Source: Janthinobacterium fluminis (GTDB taxonomy: Bacteria > Pseudomonadota > Gammaproteobacteria > Burkholderiales > Burkholderiaceae_D). From it: a stretch of DNA of 64,000 bases. Both the position numbers and the translations under genes were made by a program. The first letter of the stretch is position 1, and each line of letters opens with the position of its first letter. The stretch spans positions 1 through 64,000 of the forward strand of contig NZ_JAQQXR010000005.1 in the NCBI RefSeq assembly GCF_028595325.1, written 5' to 3'. This document shows, in pieces, positions 10,909-19,323 of the stretch. Under the pieces are notes generated by a model. It was given only the letters and a program-made list of their open reading frames with translations. It ran no database searches and had not been told where the DNA came from.

Positions 10909-12396
10909 GTGCGCGCCAAACCTGTATTCGCCTGTTTCCTCGCCCTGATGCTGTGCGTCGGCGGCGCGGCGGCCGACACCCTCAAAATCGGCTCGAAGCG
11001 CTTCACCGAGTCCTACATCCTCGGCGAAATCCTGACGCAGACGGTGGCGCCGCTGGCGCCGGCCGAGCACCGCCAGGGCCTGGGCAACACGGCCATCGTG
11101 CTGGCCGCGCTGCGCGCCGGCGACATCGACGTCTACCCCGAATACATCGGCACCATCGCCGGCGAAATCCTCAAGCACGCCACGGCGGTTCCGCTGGCGC
11201 AGATCGAACGCGAACTGGCCCCGCTCGGCCTGGGCGTGGCGGTGCCGCTCGGCTTCAACAACAGTTATGCGCTGGCGCTGCGCGCCGACGCGCCCGCCAT
11301 CACCCGCCTGAGCGAGCTGACCGGCCACCCCGGGCTGAAATTTGGCCTGTCGCATGAATTCATCGGCCGCGCCGACGGCTGGCCCGGCCTGGCGGCGCGC
11401 TACGGCCTGGCGCAGCGTCCGCGCGGCCTCGACCACGGCATCGCCTACACGGCGCTGGCGCAGCGCCAGGTCGACGTCATCGACATCTATTCGACCGACG
11501 CCAAGATCAGCCAGTACGGCTTGCGCGTGCTGGCCGACGACCTCGGCTACTTTCCCCGCTACGACGCCGTGCTGCTGTACCGGCTCGACGCGGTGCGCCG
11601 CCTGCCCGCCGCGTGGCGGGCGCTGCAGGGGCTGCAAGGGCGCATCAAGGAAGCGGACATGATCGCCATGAACGCGGCCGTCGAAATCGGCGGCAAGAGC
11701 TTCGCCGCCGTGGCGGCGGACTGGCTGGCGTCCGGCAAGGCGGCCGCGCCGCGGCAGGGCGGCGCGGCGGGGCCGGGGCTGCTGGCGAAAATCGTCGACG
11801 GCAATCTGTGGACGCTGACGCGCCAGCACGTCACCTTGGTGCTGCTGTCGGTCGTGCTGGCCTGCGCGGCCGGCATTCCGCTCGGCGTGCTGGCGGCGTA
11901 CTCGCCGCGCCTGCGGCAAAGCGTGCTGGCGCTGGTCGGCGTGCTGCAAACCGTGCCCTCGCTGGCGCTGCTGGCGATGCTCATTCCGCTGCTGGGCCGG
12001 ATCGGCACGGCGCCGGCGCTGGTCGCGCTGTTCGTCTATGCGCTGCTGCCCGTCGTGCGCAACACCTGCACCGGCATGCTGCAGGTGCCGCAGGGCCTGC
12101 GGCTGGCGGCGCTGGCGCTGGGCTTGCGCCGGCGCCAGCGCCTGCTGCATGTGGACTTGCCGCTGGCCCTGCCGGTGATTTTGGCCGGCGTCAAGACGGC
12201 CGCGGTGATGAGCGTGGGGACGGCGACGATTGCCGCCTTCATCGGCGCCGGCGGCTACGGCGAGCGCATCACCATCGGCCTGGCGCTGAACGATAACGAT
12301 ATGCTGCTGGCCGGCGCCATTCCGGCCGCCCTGCTGGCGCTGCTCACCCAGGGCTTGTTCGAGCTGCTGGAGCGCTATGCCGGCGCGCGCGGCTAG
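10909..12396 (+). CDS. Fused osmoprotectant-type binding protein and permease (OpuBC-OpuBB like)
   Basis: The 495-residue product joins two parts. Residues 1-23 are a signal peptide; about 24-280 form an OpuAC-type substrate-binding domain (KIGSKRFTESYILGEIL, GDIDVYPEYIGTI, DVIDIYSTDAKI). About 300-495 form an ABC permease with several membrane helices and the GVKTAAVMSVGTATIAAFIGAGG stretch typical of glycine betaine/choline permeases, shown here in part. Translation starts at GTG 10909 behind CGGAG. It follows hutI by 79 bases and may import histidine or a quaternary amine, but no ATPase gene is adjacent. Confidence 0.85.
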   Translation: MRAKPVFACFLALMLCVGGAAADTLKIGSKRFTESYILGEILTQTVAPLAPAEHRQGLGNTAIVLAALRAGDIDVYPEYIGTIAGEILKHATAVPLAQIERELAPLGLGVAVPLGFNNSYALALRADAPAITRLSELTGHPGLKFGLSHEFIGRADGWPGLAARYGLAQRPRGLDHGIAYTALAQRQVDVIDIYSTDAKISQYGLRVLADDLGYFPRYDAVLLYRLDAVRRLPAAWRALQGLQGRIKEADMIAMNAAVEIGGKSFAAVAADWLASGKAAAPRQGGAAGPGLLAKIVDGNLWTLTRQHVTLVLLSVVLACAAGIPLGVLAAYSPRLRQSVLALVGVLQTVPSLALLAMLIPLLGRIGTAPALVALFVYALLPVVRNTCTGMLQVPQGLRLAALALGLRRRQRLLHVDLPLALPVILAGVKTAAVMSVGTATIAAFIGAGGYGERITIGLALNDNDMLLAGAIPAALLALLTQGLFELLERYAGARG

Positions 12397-12399
12397 CGC

Positions 12400-12579
12400 C
12401 TACAGCGAGTGCAGCTTGGAACGCACGGCGACGACTTCCCGGTGCAAAATCTTTTCCGCATAAAAATCGTTCTCGCGTTGCGCCGCGATCGCCTGCAAGT
12501 CGCGCGTGTAGCGCGCCAGCCGCGAGCGCAGATAGGCCCGGTAGACGAGCGTGGCGATTGGATGGTCCGATATTTTCAT
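12400..12579 (-). CDS. Small basic protein, 59 residues, unknown
   Basis: A complete minus-strand frame begins at ATG 12579 behind a GGGAG site and ends at TAG 12400-12402, four bases from the convergent transporter stop. The product is rich in Arg, Ala and Tyr (VYRAYLRSRLARYTRDLQA) and predicted helical, with no signal peptide or membrane segment. I do not recognise a family. The good ribosome site and the tidy fit between neighbours support a real gene. It may be a small regulatory or stress protein, but that is a guess. Confidence 0.55.
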   Translation of the reverse strand: MKISDHPIATLVYRAYLRSRLARYTRDLQAIAAQRENDFYAEKILHREVVAVRSKLHSL

Positions 12580-12792
12580 GGTGCGGGCTCCCTGTCGGTA
12601 ACGGAAGTTTTATTTTGTGGGAGGGTGGAGACGCGATCTTTGCGCTGCATCAATGACATCGGTGAAACAAAGGAGCAGGCGGACGCAACACAGTTTGAGG
12701 CCACGCAATGCACGCCGCCTCCGAACTGCCAGAATGGTCGTTCGTCCAGGGCCACCGTCCTGCCCTTATCCGCGTCACCCGAGGAGATCCGC

Positions 12793-12939
12793 ATGCTTGT
12801 AACCGCAACATTTCTGCTGTGCGTAGCCTGCGTCAAGGCATATCAAATATGGCTGAGGTCGAAACAGGAGGCCGGCGCCAGCGTGGCCGCCCACCCCAGC
12901 GTCGGCATGCACGGTGCGCTCGTCGAACCGAGACGGTAA
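12793..12939 (+). CDS. Small membrane protein, 48 residues, unknown
   Basis: The ATG at 12793 follows a strong GAGGAGATCCGC ribosome site. The product starts with one hydrophobic helix (MLVTATFLLCVACVKAYQIW), followed by a basic RSKQ segment and a polar tail, so it is a likely single-pass inner-membrane protein. An upstream extension of the frame is rejected because it has no ribosome site. It is divergent from the 59-residue gene with about 210 bases between them. Function unknown. Confidence 0.5.
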   Translation: MLVTATFLLCVACVKAYQIWLRSKQEAGASVAAHPSVGMHGALVEPRR

Positions 12940-12969
12940 GCCGGCGGCGCGGCGCCCGTGCGCCATTCG

Positions 12970-13013
12970 GTAACTTTCTGTAACCTCGGCCCTTAGCCGG
13001 TAAGTAATTGTAA
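12970..13013 (+). promoter_or_regulatory. Phased GTAA boxes, possible response-regulator site
   Basis: GTAA occurs at 12970, 12980, 13000 and 13010, that is in two pairs with 10-base spacing. Such helically phased direct repeats are typical of OmpR/PhoB-family binding sites. They lie just upstream of a TATATT -10-like hexamer (13043-13048) with a poor -35, the arrangement expected for an activator-dependent promoter driving the RNA element that follows. Confidence 0.4.
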
Positions 13014-13053
13014 AGAGGCGCGTTTGCGCCATCGACGCGGGTTATATTGAACC

Positions 13054-13126
13054 CGTTGATTCAACCCCTCCCACCCAACTGACATTGGGTTTCTCCCACG
13101 GCGCGCTAGCACGTGGGTTTTTTTTT
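13054..13126 (+). ncRNA. Candidate small RNA ending in an intrinsic terminator
   Basis: After the TATATT element, about 70 bases hold a single-stranded C-rich run (CCCCTCCCACCC, 13065-13076), a hairpin ACCCAA/TTGGGT (13073-13090) and a terminator stem CCCACG/CGTGGG (13095-13117) with nine Ts. A further CGGGTT/AACCCG stem overlaps the -10 region (13038-13055). There is no open frame. The exposed CCUCCC could pair with Shine-Dalgarno sequences. The 5' end is inferred, not seen. Confidence 0.45.
13095..13126 (+). terminator. Intrinsic terminator, plus strand
   Basis: Stem CCCACG (13095-13100) pairs with CGTGGG (13112-13117) and is followed by nine Ts (13118-13126). It can only serve plus-strand transcription, so it ends either the 48-residue gene transcript or the candidate small RNA. 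Confidence 0.8.
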
Positions 13127-13136
13127 GCCGCAAGGT

Positions 13137-14057
13137 TCATGGCGCCTGCGGTGCCCCTTCCGGGGCGGGCGCCGGCGACAGCAGGGCCCAGGCCACGCTG
13201 GACAGGCACAGCAGCATGCCCAGCCATTCGCCGGGCCCCGGACGGTAGTGTTCCAGCTGGACCGACAGCAACACGGACAGGACGGGCGTGACGACGCCGA
13301 TATACACGGCTTTTTGCGAGCCGATGCGGTCGATCAGCGTGAAATAGGCGCCGAAGGCGACCACCGAGCCGAACAGCGCCAGATACAGCAGGCCGATCCA
13401 GTAGCGCGGCGTCGCCGGCAGGCGCAGCGGCTGGCCGCTGAGGGCCACCCAGACGGCCACCATCGCGCTGCCCCACAGCATGGCCCACGCCATCGTCAAC
13501 AACACATTCGACGACTGCTCGCGCACCTTGACGACGATCACATTGCCGATCGAACTGGCAATGGTCGCCGCCAGCGCCAGCGCGAAGCCCAGCATGAAGC
13601 GGCCGCTGCCGCCGTTCAGCATGTCTTGCCACGACGCCTCGATCGACGGATAGAACAGCAAGGTCACGCCGCACATCGCCACGGCCGCCGCGCACCAGGT
13701 GCGCCAGCTCAGCGCGGTGCCGAAGGCGACGCGGTTGCACAGGGGATTCCAGAACACCATCAGGGCGAACAGCACGCTGACCAGTCCCGACACCAGATAT
13801 TGCTCCGAGCTGTAAGTGCAGACATAGCTGAAGCCGAACGTGGCGAAGCCTTGCAGCAGCAACCAGCGCTGGGTGCGCCAGGGCAGGCGCAGGCGGTCGC
13901 CGCGCGCCCGGCACCAGGCGAACAGGACGGCGGCCGCCAGGCCGAAGCGGTACATCACGGAGACGGCCGGCGCCACCTCGCCCAGTTGCAGCGTGATGGC
14001 CCAGAAGGTGGAACCCCAGATCAGGGTGGCGATGAGGAAGAGGAGGGGGGAGGACAT
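13137..14057 (-). CDS. EamA-family (DMT) transporter
   Basis: The 306-residue product has about ten hydrophobic helices and the duplicated EamA layout (first repeat from IATLIWGSTFWAI, second ending in IGVVTPVLSVLLS). DMT-superfamily members are mostly inner-membrane exporters of small metabolites or amino acids; the substrate here is unknown. The ATG at 14057 is chosen because the hydrophobic N terminus starts there; an upstream in-frame start would add 44 basic, Cys-rich residues unlike the family. No clear ribosome site precedes it, so the start is less certain than the gene. Confidence 0.88.
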   Translation of the reverse strand: MSSPLLFLIATLIWGSTFWAITLQLGEVAPAVSVMYRFGLAAAVLFAWCRARGDRLRLPWRTQRWLLLQGFATFGFSYVCTYSSEQYLVSGLVSVLFALMVFWNPLCNRVAFGTALSWRTWCAAAVAMCGVTLLFYPSIEASWQDMLNGGSGRFMLGFALALAATIASSIGNVIVVKVREQSSNVLLTMAWAMLWGSAMVAVWVALSGQPLRLPATPRYWIGLLYLALFGSVVAFGAYFTLIDRIGSQKAVYIGVVTPVLSVLLSVQLEHYRPGPGEWLGMLLCLSSVAWALLSPAPAPEGAPQAP

Positions 14058-14247
14058 CGGGGCAGTATACGGTTTGTCGCAACACTTTGCCCGGCGTCTA
14101 GCTTGGCGGCGATTCTGGCCGGTCCAGCAACAGTGGCTTGAGCGAGCGCAGTTGCGCGGCAGTCTGGCGCAAACGGCGGCATGCCTCAATTACCATTGTT
14201 AAAACGGCTATAAATTAATCCCCAGTGCAAGTAATGAAAGGTCGGTC

Positions 14248-14373
14248 ATGCGCACCTCGCTCCCCTTCAAAGTGGCGACACTGCTCGGTTACGTTCTGGG
14301 CAGCACCGCACTTGTCGTCTTGCTGGCCGAGGGACGGGCGCCGGCGCTGCTCGCCGCCGGGCCGTTTGGCTAA
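14248..14373 (+). CDS. Small hydrophobic protein, 41 residues, unknown
   Basis: ATG 14248 follows GAAAGG at a suitable distance and the frame ends with TAA at 14371-14373. The product is a short basic head followed by one membrane helix (VATLLGYVLGSTALVVLLAE) and an Ala/Pro-rich tail. A TATAAA -10-like element lies about 40 bases upstream. It runs towards the glycine-zipper lipoprotein gene. No family is recognised, and chance occurrence cannot be excluded at this length. Confidence 0.4.
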   Translation: MRTSLPFKVATLLGYVLGSTALVVLLAEGRAPALLAAGPFG

Positions 14374-14394
14374 TTTCCGCGCTTGCCAGTTGGT

Positions 14395-14853
14395 TCAATG
14401 CGTGACGCGGGTCTTTCTGCCGTCCGACAACAGGCGCACCCGTTCGCCGGGACGGAACAGCTCGTCGGCATCCTGGGTGATCGCGCGCAGCTCGCCGCTG
14501 TCCAGGCGCACCGTGATTTCGACGCCGGCATGGCGCTTCATATTCGCCTCGACGTTGTCGCCGGCCAGGCCGCCGGCGACGGCGCCCAGAATGCCGGCCG
14601 CCACCGAGCCGTTGCCGCCGCCGACGGTCGAGCCGGCCAAGCCGCCCAGCGCCGCGCCCGTCAGCGCGCCGGTGCCGCTGTTGCCCTTGTCGATGCGCAC
14701 TTCGCGCACGGATTCGACGGTGGCGATGCGCACCGTCTGTTCGTTCTGTGCTTGCCGGCTGGTATAGATGCTGCCGGAATTGGGCGCCACCACGCAGCCG
14801 GCCAAGCCCGCGGCCATGGTGGAAACGAGGGCCAGCGTCATCAGTGCTTTCAT
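14395..14853 (-). CDS. Glycine-zipper outer-membrane lipoprotein (SlyB/PcP type)
   Basis: The 152-residue protein has a signal peptide with lipobox LAGC (Cys20), so it is a predicted lipoprotein. The middle (about residues 60-105) is a double glycine zipper (GALTGAALGGLAGSTVGGG, then AAGILGAVAGGLAGD) that should form a hairpin in the membrane. The C-terminal half resembles the SlyB/PcP domain, ending in LFRPGERVRLLSDG. Such proteins affect envelope integrity. Single gene; upstream AT-rich region probably holds its promoter. Confidence 0.88.
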   Translation of the reverse strand: MKALMTLALVSTMAAGLAGCVVAPNSGSIYTSRQAQNEQTVRIATVESVREVRIDKGNSGTGALTGAALGGLAGSTVGGGNGSVAAGILGAVAGGLAGDNVEANMKRHAGVEITVRLDSGELRAITQDADELFRPGERVRLLSDGRKTRVTH

Positions 14854-15002
14854 GCTTCACTCCATTCGACAAAATTTGTTATTTTTGGGCCGCGACGCAG
14901 TGCCCGGCGGCCGGATTACAGCATGCTTAGCTTAACGATAATCCGTTTTGCTAACTAGTTCTAAGAAGTAATAAACTGTTACCGCCGCGCTCTGTCCTGG
15001 GC

Positions 15003-15440
15003 TCAGTAGGCCAGTTTCAGGCGGCGGTACAGGAAACTCAGTACGAAGAGCGGGCCGATCAGCAGGAAGCGCAAGTCTTCCAGGAACGAGGGCTTCTTGC
15101 CCTCGATCTGATGGCCGATGAACTGGCCGATCCAGGCCAGCACGAAGATGGACAGCGACAGCGGCAGCACGGTGACCGGCGGCAGCGCCAGCAGCAATGC
15201 CAGCATGGCGGCCGTCATCAGCAGCATGCCGACGGCAAACGGCTTCGACAGCTGGACGTAGTAGTACAGCGAGGCCAGGCTGGCGGCGACGGCCAGCAGC
15301 GGGTGCAGCGTCCACAGCAGGCCGAGCAGGGTGAAGACGATCACCGGCACGCAGATGCAGTGGATCACTTCGTTGACGGGGTTCAAATGGCTTTCGCGGT
15401 AGCGGGCCAGCAGGATGTCGATGCTTCTTGGCTCGGGCAT
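15003..15440 (-). CDS. Mpo1-like (DUF962) membrane protein
   Basis: The 145-residue protein has four or five hydrophobic helices and the DUF962/Mpo1 signatures: RYRESHLNPVNEVIHCICVP at the N terminus and WIGQFIGHQIEGKKPS in the last third, with the conserved histidines. The yeast member is an Fe(II) dioxygenase in fatty-acid alpha-oxidation; bacterial members are mostly uncharacterised. Monocistronic by position. Confidence 0.88.
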   Translation of the reverse strand: MPEPRSIDILLARYRESHLNPVNEVIHCICVPVIVFTLLGLLWTLHPLLAVAASLASLYYYVQLSKPFAVGMLLMTAAMLALLLALPPVTVLPLSLSIFVLAWIGQFIGHQIEGKKPSFLEDLRFLLIGPLFVLSFLYRRLKLAY

Positions 15441-15573
15441 GGGGCGTCTCCGGTTGTGTCGGCTTGTTGCCGTGCTTGCAAATTCTACACCGGAACTGTG
15501 CCGCCTCCTCCGGCGGCAATATGACGCCCGCCCGCCGACGCAAACATCGCCGCACTGGGTAGAATGTCAAGAT

Positions 15574-16116
15574 ATGAACACCCTATCCAATATTGATGCG
15601 GAAGATCAACTGCCGCGAAAGCGCTGTTTCGCGCCCGTTGTCGATGCGCGCACCCGCCTGCTGGTGTTGGGAAGCTTGCCGGGCGAGAAGTCGCTGGCCC
15701 TGCAGGAATACTATGGAAATCGGCAAAATCGCTTCTGGTTCCTGATGTCGGAAGTGACCGGAGTGGAACTGGTGCCGCTCGACTACCCGGCGCGCCTGCA
15801 AACGCTGCTGGAGCATGGCGTCGGGCTGTGGGACGTGGTGGCCGAGGCGCATCGTCCGGGCAGCCTGGACAGCCGCATCCGCGACCGTGACGATAACGAC
15901 TTGCTCGCGCTGCTAGCCCGCTTTCCCAATGTAATGGCGATTGCCTTCAATGGCGGCACGGCGGCACGATTGGGCTTGAAAGTGCTGGGCGAGCATGCCT
16001 CAAACTACCAAATCGTGCCGTTGCCATCCAGCAGCCCGGCCTATACCTTGTCCCCCGCCGAAAAATTGCTGCAATGGCGGGTGTTGGCGCGCATCCTCGA
16101 TCCCGTGCCCGGCTGA
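15574..16116 (+). CDS. DNA-deoxyinosine glycosylase (uracil-DNA glycosylase superfamily)
   Basis: The 180-residue product fits the family 6 hypoxanthine-DNA glycosylases: LLVLGSLPGEKSLALQEYYG holds the motif 1 region, NRFWFL follows, and LPSSSPAYT is the C-terminal motif. It would excise hypoxanthine arising from adenine deamination. The ATG at 15574 is at the first conserved block; longer in-frame extension upstream overlaps the promoter region of the divergent DUF962 gene. Ribosome site is weak. Confidence 0.85.
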   Translation: MNTLSNIDAEDQLPRKRCFAPVVDARTRLLVLGSLPGEKSLALQEYYGNRQNRFWFLMSEVTGVELVPLDYPARLQTLLEHGVGLWDVVAEAHRPGSLDSRIRDRDDNDLLALLARFPNVMAIAFNGGTAARLGLKVLGEHASNYQIVPLPSSSPAYTLSPAEKLLQWRVLARILDPVPG

Positions 16117-16148
16117 GCGCGGGCGCGTCCGCGCCGCCGGCCCGCCCG

Positions 16149-17753
16149 TCACACGCCGGCAGCCGGCAAGGTCTTGCTGAACTGCGACACGCCGTTCAAG
16201 TCCAGCAGTTCCACCGTCATCGCCTTCGTTTGCGGGTCGATGTTGACCTCGCCGAAGAACTGGAAGCCGGCGAACGGCGAGGAGTTCTGCACCACGGGCC
16301 ACTTGGAAAACACCTCGGTCGGGCCGAAGGTCTTGTCCAGCTTGCCCGGGCCGAAGGAGCCGGCGTTCATCGGCCCGGCGACGAATTCCCAGAACGGCGC
16401 GAAGTCGGTGAAGTGCGCCTTGGCCGGGTCGTAGTAGTGGGCCGCGCAGTAGTGCACGTCGGTGGTGATCCAGACCACGTTCCGGATCGCCTTGATGCTT
16501 TTGAGCAGGCGCGCCATTTCCAGTTCGCGCCCCGAGGCCGGGCCGTCGTTGCCGTTGGCGATGGCCTCCCACATGGCCACGCCCAGCGCGTCCTTGCCGT
16601 CGCCCACCTGCAGGCCGATCGGCATGTCGGCCGCGATCACCTTCCACGTCGCGGTCGAGGCCGCCAATTCGGCGATCAGCCAGTCCACCTGGGCCGTGCC
16701 GAGGAAGGCCGAGCTGGCGTCTTCGACGGTTTGCAGATTGGTGCTGTTCGGGCCGCGGTAGCTGCGCATGTCGAGCACGAACACGTCCAGCAGCGGGCCG
16801 TAGGACAGGCTGCGGTAGATGCGTTGCGGCTCGGACTGCTTGTAGTAGCGCATGGGCGCGTATTCGAGGAAGGCGCGGCGGCCGCGCGCGGCCAGCGTGG
16901 CCACGTTCTTCTCCGTGTAGCGGGCGTCGGCCGCCAGGTTCTTCGCGCCGCTGTAGTTGTTGGTCACCTCATGGTCGTCCCACTGCCAGATCTGCGGCAC
17001 CTGGGCGGCGAACTTGCGGAAGTTCAGGTCCAGCGTGTTGTAGGCGTGGCGGCCGCGGTATTCCTTCAGCGTTTCGGCCACTTTGCTCACTTCCTCGGTG
17101 ACGAGGCTTTTCCAGAGCTGGCCGTTTTCCGCCTTCACTTCGGCCAGGATGGGGCCGTCCGCGTAGACGGTGTCGCCGTTGTGGATGAAAAAATCCGGGT
17201 CGCGCTTGCGCATCGCCTCGTAGATCTTGACGCCGCCGAATTCCGTGTTGATGCCCCAGCCCTGGCCGGCGTTGTCGCCGCTCCAGTGGAAGCGCACCGG
17301 CCGCTTGCCGTCGGCCGCCGGCATGGTGCGGAACTGGCCGGCCAGGGTTTCGCTTTCGATGCGGCCGTTGTCCGGGTCGACGTAGCGCACGCGCACGAAC
17401 ACGGTTTGCCCCGCCGGCAGGCCCGTCAGGTCGACCCGCGTGGTGAAGTCGGTGGCCTCGCCGGCGTAGGGGCCGACGATGCGGCTGGCGTTGGCGAAGC
17501 GCTCGCTGGTGTCGTATTCGACGATCATTTGCGCTGTGCGGTCGCTGCGGCTCCAGATGACGGCCTTGTCGGCCGTGACGTCGCCGAACTGTATGCCCGA
17601 GAGCAGTTTCGGCCGCTCGGCCTCGTTGACGATGACGGCCGGCGCCGCGCTGCCGCCGCAGCCGCCCAGCAGCAGCGAACCGTTCAATGCCGCGCCGCCG
17701 GCCAGGATGCCGCTTTGCGAGAGAAAGCGGCGGCGTGAGAGGATGGATGTCAT
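16149..17753 (-). CDS. phoD: Alkaline phosphatase D family protein (PhoD-like)
   Basis: The 534-residue product starts with a TAT-type leader (SRRRFLSQSG, then a hydrophobic stretch ending GGCGGS), fitting PhoD enzymes that are exported folded. The PhoD N-terminal domain (FGDVTADKAVIWSRSDR) and metallophosphatase blocks are present: FHWSGDNAG, FFIHNGDTVYADGP, IWQWDDHEVTNNY and WITTDVHYC. It would be a periplasmic phosphodiesterase/phosphomonoesterase. No Pho box was recognised upstream. Confidence 0.9.
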   Translation of the reverse strand: MTSILSRRRFLSQSGILAGGAALNGSLLLGGCGGSAAPAVIVNEAERPKLLSGIQFGDVTADKAVIWSRSDRTAQMIVEYDTSERFANASRIVGPYAGEATDFTTRVDLTGLPAGQTVFVRVRYVDPDNGRIESETLAGQFRTMPAADGKRPVRFHWSGDNAGQGWGINTEFGGVKIYEAMRKRDPDFFIHNGDTVYADGPILAEVKAENGQLWKSLVTEEVSKVAETLKEYRGRHAYNTLDLNFRKFAAQVPQIWQWDDHEVTNNYSGAKNLAADARYTEKNVATLAARGRRAFLEYAPMRYYKQSEPQRIYRSLSYGPLLDVFVLDMRSYRGPNSTNLQTVEDASSAFLGTAQVDWLIAELAASTATWKVIAADMPIGLQVGDGKDALGVAMWEAIANGNDGPASGRELEMARLLKSIKAIRNVVWITTDVHYCAAHYYDPAKAHFTDFAPFWEFVAGPMNAGSFGPGKLDKTFGPTEVFSKWPVVQNSSPFAGFQFFGEVNIDPQTKAMTVELLDLNGVSQFSKTLPAAGV

Positions 17754-17816
17754 GCGGGGCTCCAGAGTGGCGTTGCCCCCGAGTGTAGGTGGTGCTTATG
17801 ACATGTTGATGAATTG

Positions 17817-18503
17817 TCAGCGCTGCGCTTTGCAGGCTACGGCGAAGTCGACGTGGTAGTGCTCGTCGTGGCGCACCCACGGCCGGCGCTTCATGAACGT
17901 CAGATGCCGTTTCAGGTAGGGGCCGCGCGGCGTCGCCAGCAGCGCCGGCAGGTAGGCCGTGTCGAAGATCACCTGGGTGATGCCGGCGCCGCGCGCCTTG
18001 GCGGCTGCGTGCAACTGGTACAGATGCTCGGCGATGGCGGAGAAGTCGATGCGGTAGTCCTGGTAGCGGGCCTGGGCGTCGAACTCGATGTCATAGCCGA
18101 AGCGGTTTAGCGGGCTGGTCGGCAATGCCGCGGAGCGTCCCTCGCCGTTGCGCACGGGCACGAAGAAATCGACGGACAGCCCGTTCTGGTGGGTTTTATG
18201 CGGGCGGAAGCGGCCGCCGTCCGGCCCGCCCGTTTCACCGTAGACATAGGTCGTCGACGGGCTGGCCGCCGCCAGGGCCGCGTAGGCCGTCGTCAGGATG
18301 GCCGCCACCTCGGAGTGCACATAAGTGCGGCCGGCCGCCGCGGCCAGCGCGCTGTAGGCGCTGAAGTTGGCACCGCCGGCGGGCAGCTTGACGCCGCCTT
18401 CGAGGCGGCCATTGCTGACGCTGCCGTAGCATTGGCTGGCGGCGCCGGCCTGCGCCGGCAGGGCGCCGAGGGCGAGGGTGAGAAAGAGGGCGAGATGGCG
18501 CAT
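17817..18503 (-). CDS. mepA: Penicillin-insensitive murein endopeptidase (MepA type)
   Basis: The 228-residue protein has a signal peptide (cleaved near AQAGA) and MepA-type metal ligands: GGRFRPHKTHQNGLSVDFFV supplies His and Asp, and VRHDEHYHVDF near the C terminus supplies the last histidines. MepA cleaves D,D cross-links of peptidoglycan in the periplasm. It ends the left flank of the phage-tail element. The family match is clear though the sequence is shorter than E. coli MepA. Confidence 0.8.
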   Translation of the reverse strand: MRHLALFLTLALGALPAQAGAASQCYGSVSNGRLEGGVKLPAGGANFSAYSALAAAAGRTYVHSEVAAILTTAYAALAAASPSTTYVYGETGGPDGGRFRPHKTHQNGLSVDFFVPVRNGEGRSAALPTSPLNRFGYDIEFDAQARYQDYRIDFSAIAEHLYQLHAAAKARGAGITQVIFDTAYLPALLATPRGPYLKRHLTFMKRRPWVRHDEHYHVDFAVACKAQR

Positions 18504-18592
18504 GTCTGTTGCTGGCTGATCTGGTGGCGGGCCCGTATTGGCGCCGACGATTATAGCGAGCCCGGGCCGGGCTTGCCGTTCTCCCCGCCCGC

Positions 18593-19303
18593 TTAAATCC
18601 GCTCGCTCTCCTTGCGCACCACACGCCCGACGATCAGGCACTCGTTGCCGCGGCACATTTTGCGGTGGTATTTGCGCTGGTCGGGATTGTCCGAGGTTAA
18701 CCACCACTGGCCGATGTCGCGCGACAGGCGCTTGACCACCGGCTCTCCCTCGTAGTTGACGGCGAACACGACACCGTCGGCCGGCTGCGTGTCGGCCGTG
18801 TTGACGATGACCACGTCGTCCTGGAACAGGGCCGGCTCCATGCTTTCGCCCTTGACCTTGATCGCCACCAGCCGCTCCGGCTGGAAGCCGTTGCGCTCGA
18901 CCCAGGTGCGCGGCACGCTGATGATGCCGCCGTCATAGTTCTCCGGTTCGATGCTGAAGCCGGTGATGCCCGCCGACAGGCGCAGCCTGACCTTGCGGAT
19001 TTGGCAGAAGCGCTCGTCGTCGCTTTCCGCCACCACCACGCTGCGCAGCCCCGCCAGTCCGGCCGCTTCGTCCGCCGGCGCGGCGCCCTGGTCGAAGTAC
19101 ATCGCGCCTATGCCCAAGTCGCTTTCCAGCTTGCGGGCGATTTTTTCGCTGAAGGCGCGGCCTTCGCGGTAGGTCGGCGACAGGATCTGTGAAATCCGCG
19201 CCTCGCTCCAACTACTCGCATCGGCAATATTTTTGCGCAAATTGCCGTATTTGTCCCGTAACAGGGCCAGCAGGCGGTCGCGTCTGTATTGATACATATC
19301 CAT
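18593..19303 (-). CDS. LexA/CI-type phage repressor with S24 self-cleavage domain
   Basis: The 236-residue protein has an N-terminal DNA-binding domain (ASSWSEARISQILSPTYREG around residues 28-48) and a C-terminal peptidase S24 domain. Ser154 in KGESMEP and Lys191 in VVKRL are the catalytic pair, 37 residues apart as in LexA (Ser119/Lys156). Ala111-Gly112 in LRLSAGITG is a plausible scissile bond. RecA-stimulated self-cleavage would link induction to DNA damage. ATG 19303 is preferred over ATG 19297 and an upstream extension that would run through the operators. It is divergent from the tail element's early genes. Confidence 0.88.
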   Translation of the reverse strand: MDMYQYRRDRLLALLRDKYGNLRKNIADASSWSEARISQILSPTYREGRAFSEKIARKLESDLGIGAMYFDQGAAPADEAAGLAGLRSVVVAESDDERFCQIRKVRLRLSAGITGFSIEPENYDGGIISVPRTWVERNGFQPERLVAIKVKGESMEPALFQDDVVIVNTADTQPADGVVFAVNYEGEPVVKRLSRDIGQWWLTSDNPDQRKYHRKMCRGNECLIVGRVVRKESERI

Positions 19304-19323
19304 GTCCCTATTAGACCTTAAAT

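Noticed and set aside
12409..12792. Longer version of the 48-residue protein starting at 12409
   Set aside because: The extension overlaps the opposite 59-residue gene, has no ribosome site and is not membrane-like.
18504..18592. Attachment site for the tail element
   Set aside because: No integrase gene and no matching direct repeat could be seen between the left flank (mepA side) and the right flank (35758-35800).
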